64,000 nucleotides of DNA from Lentisphaeria bacterium UBA1732 (GTDB lineage: Bacteria > Verrucomicrobiota > Lentisphaeria > Victivallales > UBA1829). Shown here piece after piece: positions 44,128 to 52,791 of this stretch. The stretch is taken from NCBI GenBank assembly GCA_002315855.1, contig DCIG01000049.1:70095-134094 (forward strand), in the 5' to 3' direction. Made by a program: the position numbers and the translations under genes. The notes beneath the pieces were generated by a model. The model saw only the letters and a program-made list of their open reading frames with translations, made no database searches and was not told where the DNA came from. How positions within the stretch are numbered: the first letter of the stretch is position 1; every line of letters starts with the position of its first letter.

Positions 44128-46746
44128 ATGTCTCTTCTTTGCTTTTTTGGCATGATTATTCTCATTGTTTTGGCGTTTCGCATATTGTCTGCTGTCAACA
44201 ACCTTGTGGAAAATGAAAAAGAGCGTTTCAGACTGCTGGCAATAAGACTTGCTTCTTTGGAAAAGAAACTTTCTTCCGGGTCTCCGTCCGACACCTCTTC
44301 TGCCTCCACCAAAGAACCTGCACCCTCTGCAACCGCTCCTGCCTCTTCTGCCGCTCCTGCCTCCTCTGACGGCCCGGTCGAAACACCTCCCTGCACCGAT
44401 TCCGCTTCTGTGCCTCCGTCTTCTCAAACATCCTCGTCTCCCCAGGTCTCACCCGTTCCGCCGGCTCCGGAGAAAAAAGTCGTGGTGCACTCTTTCATGA
44501 TGCCTTCCGTCTTTTCCTCAAAAAAATCTGCACCTGCCTCTCAAGCTCCTCAAGACTATCAAGACTATCAAGACTATCAAGCTCCTCAAGACTATCAAGA
44601 CTATCAAGACTATCAAGCTCCCCAAGACTATTTTACCGACGATTTCAACAACAAACTTCGTGCCCGTACCGAATCCATCGAGGAACGCACCAGGCAGGTT
44701 CTCTCGAAAATCTGGCAGTGGTTCATTGTCGGCGAAGAATACCGCGATGGCATGGTCTCGAAGGAATACGCCGTTGCCACCACATGGCTGTTGCGTTCTG
44801 CGTTTCTCATGATTGTCTTCGGCATCAGCTTTTTCATCAAGTACAGCCACGACAAAAAACTTTTCTCCCCCGAATTACGTCTTGCCTGTGCCTCTCTTTT
44901 TGCCATTGTCCTGATGGCGGCGGGGTGCAGACTTCTGCGCGGCAAATACCGTATGATTGGCGTAGCCCTCAGCGGATGCGGCTTTTCCGGACTGTATTTG
45001 TGCATTTTTGCCGGGGTTGGCATTTATCATCTGATGCCTCCCGTGATTGGACTTGTTTGCATGTTTGTTTTGACGATTGCAGGCGTTCTTCTTGCGTTGC
45101 GTCATGATACTTTGCTGCTTGCTGTGTTTGCCCTGCTGGGCGGCTATCTTGCTCCGGTCCTCATGAATACCGGCAGCCGCGATTTAGTCGGATTTTTCAG
45201 TTACTTGCTGATTCTCACGGCTGGGTCTCTTTTCATCGCACGGTATCGCACATGGACTCTTCTGAATATCCTCTCGTTCCTGGCATCGTGGATTCTTTTC
45301 TTCTCTGCCGAACCGTTCCGCGAAATCTCCGTCGGCGATTCCGCTTCATTCCATTATCTTGTCGGATTGCTGTTCGGCTTCGCGTTCTTCCTGGCTTTCT
45401 CCATTCAGACTGTCCTCTTCAATCTCTTCACATCCCGCAAAATCACCATCTTTGAGATTATTCTGACCGCCCTGAACGGTATTTTCTTCATCGTTTCCGT
45501 CTTGCCGCCCACCATCGCTCTTTATGGAAAATCCTGTTCATCCATTTTGACCGTGGTCATTGCATTGTATTATCTTGCGCAACTTGCACTCCTGCAGAGG
45601 AGCGGCATGAAAGACAAAGTGCTGATGATGACTCTCCTTGTCTTCTCCTGCGGCTTGATTGGTCTCACCCTGCCTCTTCTGCTGAATCGCAATTACTGGT
45701 CTGCCGCGTGGGCCATTCAGGCGGTTTCCATGCTGTACATAGCCTGTCGGGCGCAGTCTCGCGGGCTTGCCTCATTGAGTTACATGGTCTTCTGCGTTGC
45801 CGGATTCCGCCTGCTGGCGTTTGACTTGTCATCCGGCTATTTCTCTGGCGGCATGGGATTTGCCGACCGCATCACCAACTTCGGCAGTTACACACTTGCC
45901 CTGATTGGCGGTTATTTCACGCTGAAACACTTCCCTCTCCCCGCCCCGCAATCCTCCGCCTCCGGAACACAGTCCGACGCCTCCTCTCCAACCGTCTCCA
46001 TGAAAGTCCTTTTCTGGGGTGGTTTCCTCGTCAGTTTTATCATCTTCTACGGCGAATTCAGCCACTTGTCCTCCGTCCCGTTCCGCTTCTTCTTCCTTAC
46101 GCTCACCACAACCGTCTATCTTGTACTTCTTCCCCCGCTTCTTGCGCTGTTCCATGGTACTTGCAAACTTGGCAGCGGCATCATCTTCGGCATAGCTTTC
46201 ATCCTTTTCTGGATTTGCACGCTTGGTCAGTTTGAAGTTCGTTTCTTCGAACACTGTATGCCGTCCCCCTCTTTCGTCCTCCTGCGTATCGCCGAATACA
46301 TGCTTTTGACTGTCATTCTGCTTTTTGCCGGACGCTTCAGTCTTTTCCGCCCCCCCCCGAATCGCCGCATCGAAAAACTCTTCCTCGTCAGCGGCCTGAC
46401 CTTCTGGTTCCTGTACAGCTCGGTGGAACTCCACATGCTTTCCCTCGAATACGGCTGGCAGGCGGGCGGCAGAATCGCAGTGTCTGCCCTCTGGGGAGTT
46501 TACGCGTTCCTTCTGCTGCTGTTTGGCATCTGGAAAACCCGGAAGGAACCGCGTCATATCGCATTGATTCTATTCGCGGTTATGGTTGTCAAAATCTTCC
46601 TGATTGATTTGGCGCACGCCCCGGCTCTCTTCCGGATTGGCGGCTGCCTCATAGTCGGCGTGATTTTGGTCGCCGCTGCCTGGATTTACATGAAATCCTC
46701 CCGTCCATCCCCCGGCAAATCTGATTCCTCTGTTCATAAGGAATGA
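44128..46746 (+). CDS. DUF2339 polytopic membrane protein
   Basis: The 872-residue protein has an N-terminal anchor (about 2-18), a short coiled coil, and a long Pro/Ser/Ala-rich disordered linker (about 50-165) that ends in a tandem Gln-Asp-Tyr repeat. Then come more than 20 hydrophobic helices in pairs, as in DUF2339 (COG5373) proteins. The function of the family is unknown; an envelope role is likely. AAAGGAG lies before the ATG. The stop overlaps the first ATG of the following DUF3999 gene, a common partner of this family. Confidence 0.85.
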   Translation: MSLLCFFGMIILIVLAFRILSAVNNLVENEKERFRLLAIRLASLEKKLSSGSPSDTSSASTKEPAPSATAPASSAAPASSDGPVETPPCTDSASVPPSSQTSSSPQVSPVPPAPEKKVVVHSFMMPSVFSSKKSAPASQAPQDYQDYQDYQAPQDYQDYQDYQAPQDYFTDDFNNKLRARTESIEERTRQVLSKIWQWFIVGEEYRDGMVSKEYAVATTWLLRSAFLMIVFGISFFIKYSHDKKLFSPELRLACASLFAIVLMAAGCRLLRGKYRMIGVALSGCGFSGLYLCIFAGVGIYHLMPPVIGLVCMFVLTIAGVLLALRHDTLLLAVFALLGGYLAPVLMNTGSRDLVGFFSYLLILTAGSLFIARYRTWTLLNILSFLASWILFFSAEPFREISVGDSASFHYLVGLLFGFAFFLAFSIQTVLFNLFTSRKITIFEIILTALNGIFFIVSVLPPTIALYGKSCSSILTVVIALYYLAQLALLQRSGMKDKVLMMTLLVFSCGLIGLTLPLLLNRNYWSAAWAIQAVSMLYIACRAQSRGLASLSYMVFCVAGFRLLAFDLSSGYFSGGMGFADRITNFGSYTLALIGGYFTLKHFPLPAPQSSASGTQSDASSPTVSMKVLFWGGFLVSFIIFYGEFSHLSSVPFRFFFLTLTTTVYLVLLPPLLALFHGTCKLGSGIIFGIAFILFWICTLGQFEVRFFEHCMPSPSFVLLRIAEYMLLTVILLFAGRFSLFRPPPNRRIEKLFLVSGLTFWFLYSSVELHMLSLEYGWQAGGRIAVSALWGVYAFLLLLFGIWKTRKEPRHIALILFAVMVVKIFLIDLAHAPALFRIGGCLIVGVILVAAAWIYMKSSRPSPGKSDSSVHKE
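44545..44631 (+). repeat. 36-bp tandem repeat inside the DUF2339 gene
   Basis: Two perfect 36-bp units (44545-44580, 44581-44616) plus a 15-bp partial third. Each is built of a 9-bp subunit GACTATCAA and codes for A-P-Q-D-Y-Q-D-Y-Q-D-Y-Q. In frame, so copy number could vary without breaking the gene. Confidence 0.9.
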
Positions 46747-46751
46747 TTCTC

Positions 46752-48122
46752 ATGCTTCACATTCATACCCGCCTTGCCAAATTCCTGCTTTTCTCTCTGG
46801 TCTTCGCCGTTTCCGCCTGTTCGCGCCTCCATGCTGCGGAAATCGCTGATTTTCAGATGATGAAGCCCCTCGAAATCACCGATCCCGATGCTGAAATCGG
46901 GGTCTTTCTCCCCGACCATGAACTCTACTCCGGCACATTGAATCTTCGCCGCGATATGCGTCTGTTCAGTGCGGACGGCGCGGAACAGCCGTTCAACGTG
47001 TTCACACGCCGCGAACTCACCGCCGAAAATCCCGTCTGCACCATGGTCCCTGCGGAAATCCTTCTCTTTTCGGAAAAAGATGACGGTTCGGTTCACATTC
47101 GCTGCCGAATCTCAAGCGATAACCCTGTCAGCCGCATGGAGATCGTTACCCGCGCCGTCAATTTCAATAAGCAGATCAAAGTTTTCACGGCGGAAGACTC
47201 CTCCTCGCCCGTCGCCGAAGGCTCTTTTTTCGACTTCTCCAGCCGCATTGATTTCCGCAATACATCGTTCTCCATCGAAAAGCAGTCCCCGTCTCGCACC
47301 TACGATATTTTCATTGAGAACTTTGCCGAAACCAAAGAATCACCCGTTGCGAAACTGATTTCCGGCGACTCCGCCTTGAAAGAGCAGTTTGTCATCACCG
47401 AAAAACCCAAAATCGATGACATCTGTTTCAGTCAGAGTGAACAGCATTTTGTCGCGAAAGATGTCTCGAAGCCCATCCCGTGCGAAATCCTTTCCAGCGG
47501 CTATCAGGTCAAGGACGGAACTACTGTCGTAACGTTCACCACCCGCGGTCTTCCCCTGACCGGCATCGCCGTTCATTGCTCCGATTCGCTTTACGTCCGC
47601 CGATTCACTCTCACTCCTTGCGGTGGCAATGATGATTTTCAGGTCGCTCCGGCGGCTTCCGGCAAAATCGTTTTCTCCGATCTTTCCTCCTATTCCGTCG
47701 ACGAAACCGTCATCAACTTCGCACCCGTTGCCGCACATTCGTGGAAACTTGTCATTTACAATGATAATCTTGCCCCTCTCCACGATCTCAAAATCACCTG
47801 TTCCGGACCTGAGGAATGCGTTTCCTTTCTGCAAAAAGGCGTCGCTCTCCCCCTCACCTGCTATTATGCGCCGAATGCTCCCCTGCCTTTCCCCGACTAT
47901 CCTCAATCCGCATTCCTCGTCCCCCGCGACAACAGCTCCGCCCCTCACATTACGGCCGAACTCCTCCCCGAAACCGGCAATCCCGCTTATAAACAGTTCG
48001 TCTGGCACGGACACTCATCCATTGGCAAAATCGCATTCTTTGTTTTCATGGGCTTGGTGATGGTTGCCGCACTGATTTTCATCTTCCGCAGTATCGGCAG
48101 AATCGAAAAGATTGACGACTGA
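46752..48122 (+). CDS. DUF3999 exported membrane-anchored protein
   Basis: The 456-residue protein has an N-terminal signal with a lipobox-like VSAC (Cys23), a large beta-rich extracytoplasmic part and a C-terminal membrane helix (FFVFMGLVMVAALIFIF) with a short basic tail. Layout and position next to DUF2339 match DUF3999. The ATG at 46752 is 9 nt after AAGGA; the ATG at 46743 has no spacing from it. Function unknown; probably forms an envelope unit with the DUF2339 protein. Confidence 0.75.
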   Translation: MLHIHTRLAKFLLFSLVFAVSACSRLHAAEIADFQMMKPLEITDPDAEIGVFLPDHELYSGTLNLRRDMRLFSADGAEQPFNVFTRRELTAENPVCTMVPAEILLFSEKDDGSVHIRCRISSDNPVSRMEIVTRAVNFNKQIKVFTAEDSSSPVAEGSFFDFSSRIDFRNTSFSIEKQSPSRTYDIFIENFAETKESPVAKLISGDSALKEQFVITEKPKIDDICFSQSEQHFVAKDVSKPIPCEILSSGYQVKDGTTVVTFTTRGLPLTGIAVHCSDSLYVRRFTLTPCGGNDDFQVAPAASGKIVFSDLSSYSVDETVINFAPVAAHSWKLVIYNDNLAPLHDLKITCSGPEECVSFLQKGVALPLTCYYAPNAPLPFPDYPQSAFLVPRDNSSAPHITAELLPETGNPAYKQFVWHGHSSIGKIAFFVFMGLVMVAALIFIFRSIGRIEKIDD

Positions 48123-48160
48123 CCGCCTCTCGTTTCTCTTCCCTCCTCAAATTGCAAAAA

Positions 48161-48200
48161 ACGGTACACAGGCTCAAGTCCCGTGTACCGTCTCTTTCCC
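48161..48200 (+). terminator. hairpin terminator after DUF3999
   Basis: ACGGTACAC (48161-48169) and GTGTACCGT (48183-48191) form a perfect 9-bp stem followed by a pyrimidine-rich tract. Confidence 0.6.
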
Positions 48201-48225
48201 CCTTTCCTTTTTTCACCTCAAAACC

Positions 48226-48317
48226 GGCGCTTCTGCGGAAAACTGCAAGTGCGCCTTAACCTTTTCCCCCTCGCCTCACAGGACGCTTCTGCTGAAAACG
48301 GCAGACGCGTCTCAACC
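48226..48317. repeat. duplicated hairpin pair
   Basis: Two related units 56 bp apart: GGCGCTTCTGC...GCGCC (48226-48255) and GACGCTTCTGC...GCGTC (48282-48311). Each has a GAAAAC loop and is followed by a CAACCTTTT/TAACCTTTT T-run. They look like back-to-back terminators made by duplication, between convergent operons. Confidence 0.65.
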
Positions 48318-48329
48318 TTTTTTCCCCTT

Positions 48330-48375
48330 GATTTGATTTCAAAAAGTCATTGACGGATTGATTTGGAATCCGTCC
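48330..48375. repeat. short dispersed hairpin repeat, diverged
   Basis: TTGATTTCAAAAAGTCATTGACGG matches the left end of the 163-bp element (CTGATTTCATAAGTCATTGGCGG); the right arm GATTTGGAATCCGTCC is changed. It ends 11 bp from the vWA gene. Confidence 0.6.
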
Positions 48376-48385
48376 CATCTTGTTT

Positions 48386-49420
48386 TTACGGCAGTCTCAG
48401 ACACACGGTCTGCTTGCAAATCACCCCTGCCAGAATCAGCCAGATTGCCGCCCGGCACAGATACGGGTACAGCTCGCGCCAGTTGATGACGATGGGCTGT
48501 TCCATGCTCGTTTTTTCCAGCTGATTGATTTCGTCCATTGCGGCGGCCATCCCGGCGGCGTCGGCGGCTTTGTAGTACCTTCCGCCCGTCATGGATGCCA
48601 AATCTCTCAGCAGCGGCTCATCGAACTGCCCCGGATAGGACACAAACGTTATCCCTCCGAAAAAATCCTCCTGCGGATAACGGCTGTACTGCGACCCGAT
48701 CCCCACGGTATACAACGTAATATCGAAAGTATCGGCAAGTTTCCCCGCATCCCGCGGCGTGATTTGACCGTTCACGGTATTGGCTCCATCGGTGAAGAGT
48801 ACCACGATTCTGCTTTTTGCGTCGGAATCTTTCAGTCTCTGCACTGCGCTTGCGATTGGCGAAGCGATTCCCGTTCCGTCCCCGATCATGCCCGGCTCCA
48901 GCCGTGCCAGATTCGACAGCAGAAAACCGTGATCCAGTGTCGGCGGACAGACCACGTAGGGCAGTTCCGCGAATGCCACCAGACCGATTCGGTCATTGGG
49001 GCGTTCTTCGATGAATCGCGCGATTTCCGCCTTGGACGTTTCCAGTCGGTTCGCCAGCTGATTTTTCCGCAGTAACGCCGCAATTTGACTGTTGGTCGCG
49101 TTTTCGGGCGCGTCGATGGCGTTCATACTCCCGGACAGGTCTACGGCTATCATGATGTCGATGCCTTCGGCCTTCGCGTGTATCTCTTCCAGTCCTTCCC
49201 TCGGTCGGGCCAGTGCCGTGATGATGGCGCATCCTGCCGCCGCAAAACAGAAAAACGGAATTGCTTTCCGCCAGTTCCGGCCTCCCCCGTTCCCCGATGC
49301 CATGCGGAACGGACGCAGCCACGGCACCAGAATCGAGGGCGATTTCATGTACCAGCCCCACACCAGCACCCCGATATAAGGCACGAATAACAGCAGCAGC
49401 CATGGATATTCGAAGCTCAT
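48386..49420 (-). CDS. vWA-domain membrane protein (BatA-like)
   Basis: The 344-residue protein has two N-terminal helices (about 5-25 and 57-75), a von Willebrand A domain with the MIDAS start IAVDLSGSMNA, a later DGANTVNG, and a C-terminal helix (about 318-335). This is the BatA/BatB form from the Bacteroides aerotolerance operon. Its role is likely assembly or quality control of envelope proteins together with the MoxR ATPase. It overlaps the upstream gene by 4 bp and is last in the operon. Confidence 0.85.
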   Translation of the reverse strand: MSFEYPWLLLLFVPYIGVLVWGWYMKSPSILVPWLRPFRMASGNGGGRNWRKAIPFFCFAAAGCAIITALARPREGLEEIHAKAEGIDIMIAVDLSGSMNAIDAPENATNSQIAALLRKNQLANRLETSKAEIARFIEERPNDRIGLVAFAELPYVVCPPTLDHGFLLSNLARLEPGMIGDGTGIASPIASAVQRLKDSDAKSRIVVLFTDGANTVNGQITPRDAGKLADTFDITLYTVGIGSQYSRYPQEDFFGGITFVSYPGQFDEPLLRDLASMTGGRYYKAADAAGMAAAMDEINQLEKTSMEQPIVINWRELYPYLCRAAIWLILAGVICKQTVCLRLP

Positions 49421-50439
49421 TTCCGTTCTCCTTTCTCCTCGTGTTCACTGCCATCGTGCGGAATGGTGGCGCGTACCAGTTCCTCCGCTCGCTCCGATGC
49501 GTTTTCAAACAGTGTCTGATCGGCGGGCAGCCGTGCGAACTTCACCATATCCGCCGCCGTCAGGAACGACCTCAGATGTTTCCGGTCCCGGTCGCTCAGC
49601 AGTTCTTCATTGCGTTCCAGATCGGCCATGAATTCCGGTGTCGTCTGGCGTTCCGCCTTAAGCTGGAAGCGTTCTTCCAGATATTTTCGTTCCACGTCCG
49701 TGAGCTGTCCGATGGCGTTTTCGGTGGAGATGCTTCCCCCCTGAACCGACTTCCGCAGGGTGTCGATTGACTCCAGCGCATGGTCCCACGGCATTTTCCG
49801 TTTGGCGGTTTCCTTCTTGTTCCGGACTCTCCTGAACACCATGTAGCCGACTGCTCCCAGCACGATGATTGACGCCGTGATGATGACGATGCTCCATATC
49901 GTTTTCCCGGCTTCCGGCTTGTCGATATGCGGTGCCAGCGACAAATCATCGCCGTTGTCGTTCTCATCGAAAACCAGTTCTCCGATTTTGATGTCCGGCA
50001 AATTCGTTTCGATGGCTTCTCCGCGGGCGAATTGAGCATTCACCTTGCCTTTTCCGCCCTCTCCGTTGCGGTATCCCTGAAGCGGCACGGTGATTTTCCA
50101 GTCATTGTAGCCCCAACGGATTTTTTCCCGCGAAAAATACGGATCTTCGGTCAGCTGCAGATTTTCTCCGGCTCCGGCGGAAATGATTTGCGGCGAATCA
50201 TGCCACGGCACGCGCACAGTCAGTTCGGCGTGAAATACTTCCCCGATTGCTGGCGTTTCGCTTCCGTTCTCCGTAACGTAATGCGCCTGTTCGATGACTT
50301 CCGGCTTCGATTCCGTTTTCGATACCTGTTTGTATCGGATCAGCACGCATGTCCCGCCCAGTATCATCCCTGCCGCCGCAATGACCAGTGCCAGCTCGAT
50401 GACTTTCCACAGTTTGGTTTCAAAAAAAGTGCGTTTCAT
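49417..50439 (-). CDS. DUF4381-like/BatD-type membrane protein
   Basis: The 340-residue protein has an N-terminal membrane helix (about 12-35), an extracytoplasmic beta domain with PRVPWHDSPQ-like features (about 55-160), a second helix (about 180-200), and a cytoplasmic helical tail of about 140 residues. In Bat operons this place is held by BatD or DUF4381 proteins. The match is by layout and position more than by motif. It lies 7 bp after the DUF58 gene. Confidence 0.6.
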   Translation of the reverse strand: MKRTFFETKLWKVIELALVIAAAGMILGGTCVLIRYKQVSKTESKPEVIEQAHYVTENGSETPAIGEVFHAELTVRVPWHDSPQIISAGAGENLQLTEDPYFSREKIRWGYNDWKITVPLQGYRNGEGGKGKVNAQFARGEAIETNLPDIKIGELVFDENDNGDDLSLAPHIDKPEAGKTIWSIVIITASIIVLGAVGYMVFRRVRNKKETAKRKMPWDHALESIDTLRKSVQGGSISTENAIGQLTDVERKYLEERFQLKAERQTTPEFMADLERNEELLSDRDRKHLRSFLTAADMVKFARLPADQTLFENASERAEELVRATIPHDGSEHEEKGERK

Positions 50440-50446
50440 TTCTTTT

Positions 50447-51331
50447 TCACGCTCTTCCTTTCCGCTGTCCCCGCCTCTGGAAGAATCCCATCAGCGGCTT
50501 CACGATGTCGCCCGAACACGGCAGTTCAATCGGGTCTACTTTCGCGTGGCGGAATGTTTCATTGAGAAATTGTGTGAATGCCGTTTGTGCGGCGGCGTAC
50601 CGCGACTTTGCCTCTTTCGTGCCGGGGAATGCGAATCCCGCCCCGGTTTCGGTGTCTTCCAGTTCCAGCGCGGCGCAGACCGGCAGTTCGGTTTCCATTT
50701 GGTCGGTGATTCGGATTGCCGCCAGATCGTGCTTTCGGTTCAGCAGCTGCAGTTGCTTGCTGAAGTCTTTATCGTCCATGAAATCGCTGATGAGGAATAT
50801 CACCGCGCGTTTTTTCAGGGTGTGCGACAAAGTTTCCACCGCGTTGGCAATATCGGTCCCCCGTCCTTTGGGGGCCGTCGCCACCAGATCGCGGATGAGG
50901 CGCATCACATGTGCCCGTCCCGAACGCGGCGGCAGATAATGCTCCACCCGGTCGGAGAAAAGCAGAAGCCCCACTTTGTCGTTGTTGCGGATGGCGCTGA
51001 ATGCCAGCAGTGCCGCCGTCTCCGCCATTTTGGTGCGCTTGTCCTCTTCAGCTGTCCCGAACATCGTGGATGCGGATATGTCCACGGCCACAATCACGGT
51101 CAGTTCGCGTTCCTCTGCGTATTTCTTGATGTAGGGCGTACCCATCCGCGCGGTAACGTTCCAGTCAATATCGCGCACGTCGTCGCCCTCTGCGTAGGCG
51201 CGCACCTCGCTGAATTCAATCCCGCGTCCCTTGTACACGCTGTGATACGCGCCGCCCGTCAGTTCTTCCACGGCTTTTCGCGTTTTGATTTCAATCTTGC
51301 GGACTTTCGCAAGAAGTTCTCTGGTAAGCAT
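50447..51331 (-). CDS. DUF58 protein of the Bat/MoxR operon
   Basis: The 294-residue protein carries the DUF58 signature GGAYHSVYKGRGIEFSEVRAYAEGDDVRDIDWNVTARMG and then a vWA-like fold with VAVDISASTMFG. No membrane helix is seen, so it is cytoplasmic and may bridge the MoxR ATPase and the membrane vWA protein. It starts 30 bp after moxR. Confidence 0.88.
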   Translation of the reverse strand: MLTRELLAKVRKIEIKTRKAVEELTGGAYHSVYKGRGIEFSEVRAYAEGDDVRDIDWNVTARMGTPYIKKYAEERELTVIVAVDISASTMFGTAEEDKRTKMAETAALLAFSAIRNNDKVGLLLFSDRVEHYLPPRSGRAHVMRLIRDLVATAPKGRGTDIANAVETLSHTLKKRAVIFLISDFMDDKDFSKQLQLLNRKHDLAAIRITDQMETELPVCAALELEDTETGAGFAFPGTKEAKSRYAAAQTAFTQFLNETFRHAKVDPIELPCSGDIVKPLMGFFQRRGQRKGRA

Positions 51332-51361
51332 GGTCGCTTCTCCGGTTGCTTCCGGGCTCCT

Positions 51362-52384
51362 TTAGGGTGTTCGCAGCTGGTCGAGGATATGAGCGATTAC
51401 GCTGTCTGCGCTCATGCCTTCCGCCTCGGCCTCGTAGCTCAGCACCAGTCTGTGGCGCAGGACGTCCGGCGCGAGACTCTTCACGTCCTGCGGGATTACG
51501 TAGGCGCGTCCTTCCAGGAATGCCTGTCCCTTGGCGGCGATTGCCAGCGCGATTCCCGCGCGGGGCGATGCTCCGAACTGAATCAGTTCGCTCAAATCAT
51601 CCAGCTTCACTCCGTTCTGACGCGACGACATATCCAGTCCGTGTTTCGGGCGTGTCGCAATCACGATATCCAGAATGTATTCCAGTATCTTTTCATCCAT
51701 ATAGACTTTGTCGACCCATTCGCGCGCTCCCGTAATATCGGCGAGTTTTGCCACGCTGTAGGCTTTCAGGTTCAGTCCCGTATGCGCCATGCGTTCGATT
51801 ACGGTGCGCTCCGCCTCGCGGCTCGGATAATCCACTTTCAGCTTGAACATGAATCGGTCCACCTGAGCTTCCGGCAGCGGATATGTCCCTTCCTGTTCGA
51901 TTGGGTTCTGCGTGGCCAGCACCAGGAACGGCTCCGGCATCTTGTGGGTTTCTCCGGCGATGGTTACCTGATGTTCCTGCATACATTCCAGCAGTGCGCT
52001 CTGCACTTTGGACGGCGCACGGTTGATTTCATCCGCCAGTACCAGGTTGGCGAAAACCGGCCCCTCTTTCACCGAGAAAGTATGGTCGTTCTGATTGTAA
52101 ATCGAAGTCCCGATGACATCCGACGGCAGCAGGTCCGGCGTGAATTGAATGCGCGAAAATGTCCCGTCCAGTGCCTGCGCCACGGTCTTGATCAGCAGTG
52201 TTTTGGCCAGTCCCGGCACGCCTTCCAGCAGCAGATGTCCGTTGGAAATGAGTGCCAGCAGAACCCGGTCGATCAGGGCTTCCTGACCTGCCATGATGCG
52301 CCCGATTTCCGTCCGCAGTGGACGGATGAATGCCGATGCTTCCGATATTTTGTATTGGAGTTCCTGAATTTCTTCTTGTCTCAT
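51362..52384 (-). CDS. MoxR-family AAA+ ATPase
   Basis: Chaperone-like AAA+ ATPase, 340 residues from the ATG at 52384 with GAGGAG 9 nt upstream. Walker A is GVPGLAKT (55-62), Walker B VLADEINRA follows, with the family feature QNPIEQEGTYPLPEAQVDRFMFKL. A longer in-frame start at 52525 lacks a ribosome site and would add low-complexity residues. First gene of the four-gene Bat-type operon. Confidence 0.92.
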   Translation of the reverse strand: MRQEEIQELQYKISEASAFIRPLRTEIGRIMAGQEALIDRVLLALISNGHLLLEGVPGLAKTLLIKTVAQALDGTFSRIQFTPDLLPSDVIGTSIYNQNDHTFSVKEGPVFANLVLADEINRAPSKVQSALLECMQEHQVTIAGETHKMPEPFLVLATQNPIEQEGTYPLPEAQVDRFMFKLKVDYPSREAERTVIERMAHTGLNLKAYSVAKLADITGAREWVDKVYMDEKILEYILDIVIATRPKHGLDMSSRQNGVKLDDLSELIQFGASPRAGIALAIAAKGQAFLEGRAYVIPQDVKSLAPDVLRHRLVLSYEAEAEGMSADSVIAHILDQLRTP

Positions 52385-52653
52385 GCTTGTGTCTCCTCGT
52401 GTCTTGAATGTCGCCGCGCCGCGTTGCTCTTGATGACGGTCGCGCCATTGTTTTCTTCCCCCATAGACACGCCCTGTTTGCAATTTGTTCCCGCTTTTCT
52501 GTTTTTTTCCGCATTTTCCGGACATTTCCCCTCTCAGGCTTCAGATTCCTTCTTCACTCCGCCTGAAAATTGAGAAGAATCTTCAAAATACTCTTGCAAA
52601 AAAAGATAATCGAATGTAAATTATTGGACTTAACGGAAAGGTGTCCCCGCACC
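52385..52653. other. intergenic region upstream of moxR
   Basis: Must hold the moxR promoter on the minus strand; no strong -35/-10 pair was found. The last 60 bp upstream of 52654 are AT-rich. Confidence 0.35.
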
Positions 52654-52764
52654 ATGAAAATAATCACATCAAGTGTCTTCTCTTTTGAAGAATTGATGAA
52701 GGACAGCCTCTTGTATGCAGACCTGACGGGTTGGATTCAGGAAGAAATCTCCCCCGACAGGTAA
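52654..52764 (+). pseudogene. N-terminal relic of an AAA-ATPase-like gene (PF09820 type)
   Basis: A 36-codon ORF with a GGAAAGG site upstream. The SSVFSFEELMKDSLLYADLT part looks like the start of the large PF09820/DUF1703 ATPase family, where an SFxxLRxxGYLYVDKT pattern is expected; here K is L. The rest of the gene (about 500 codons) is absent and a stop follows. Likely a remnant of an expanded gene family. The match is short and from memory. Confidence 0.45.
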
Positions 52765-52791
52765 TCCGTCCCATCTTTCTCCTCTACTCCC

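Noticed and set aside
44545..44631. Tandem repeat considered as a CRISPR array
   Set aside because: Units are contiguous without unique spacers and are in frame inside a gene. No cas genes are present in the window.
50294..52573. A 759-codon open frame on the plus strand across the Bat/MoxR operon
   Set aside because: It lies opposite four well-supported minus-strand genes and its protein is rich in Cys, His and Arg with no family pattern. It is a by-product of GC-rich codons.
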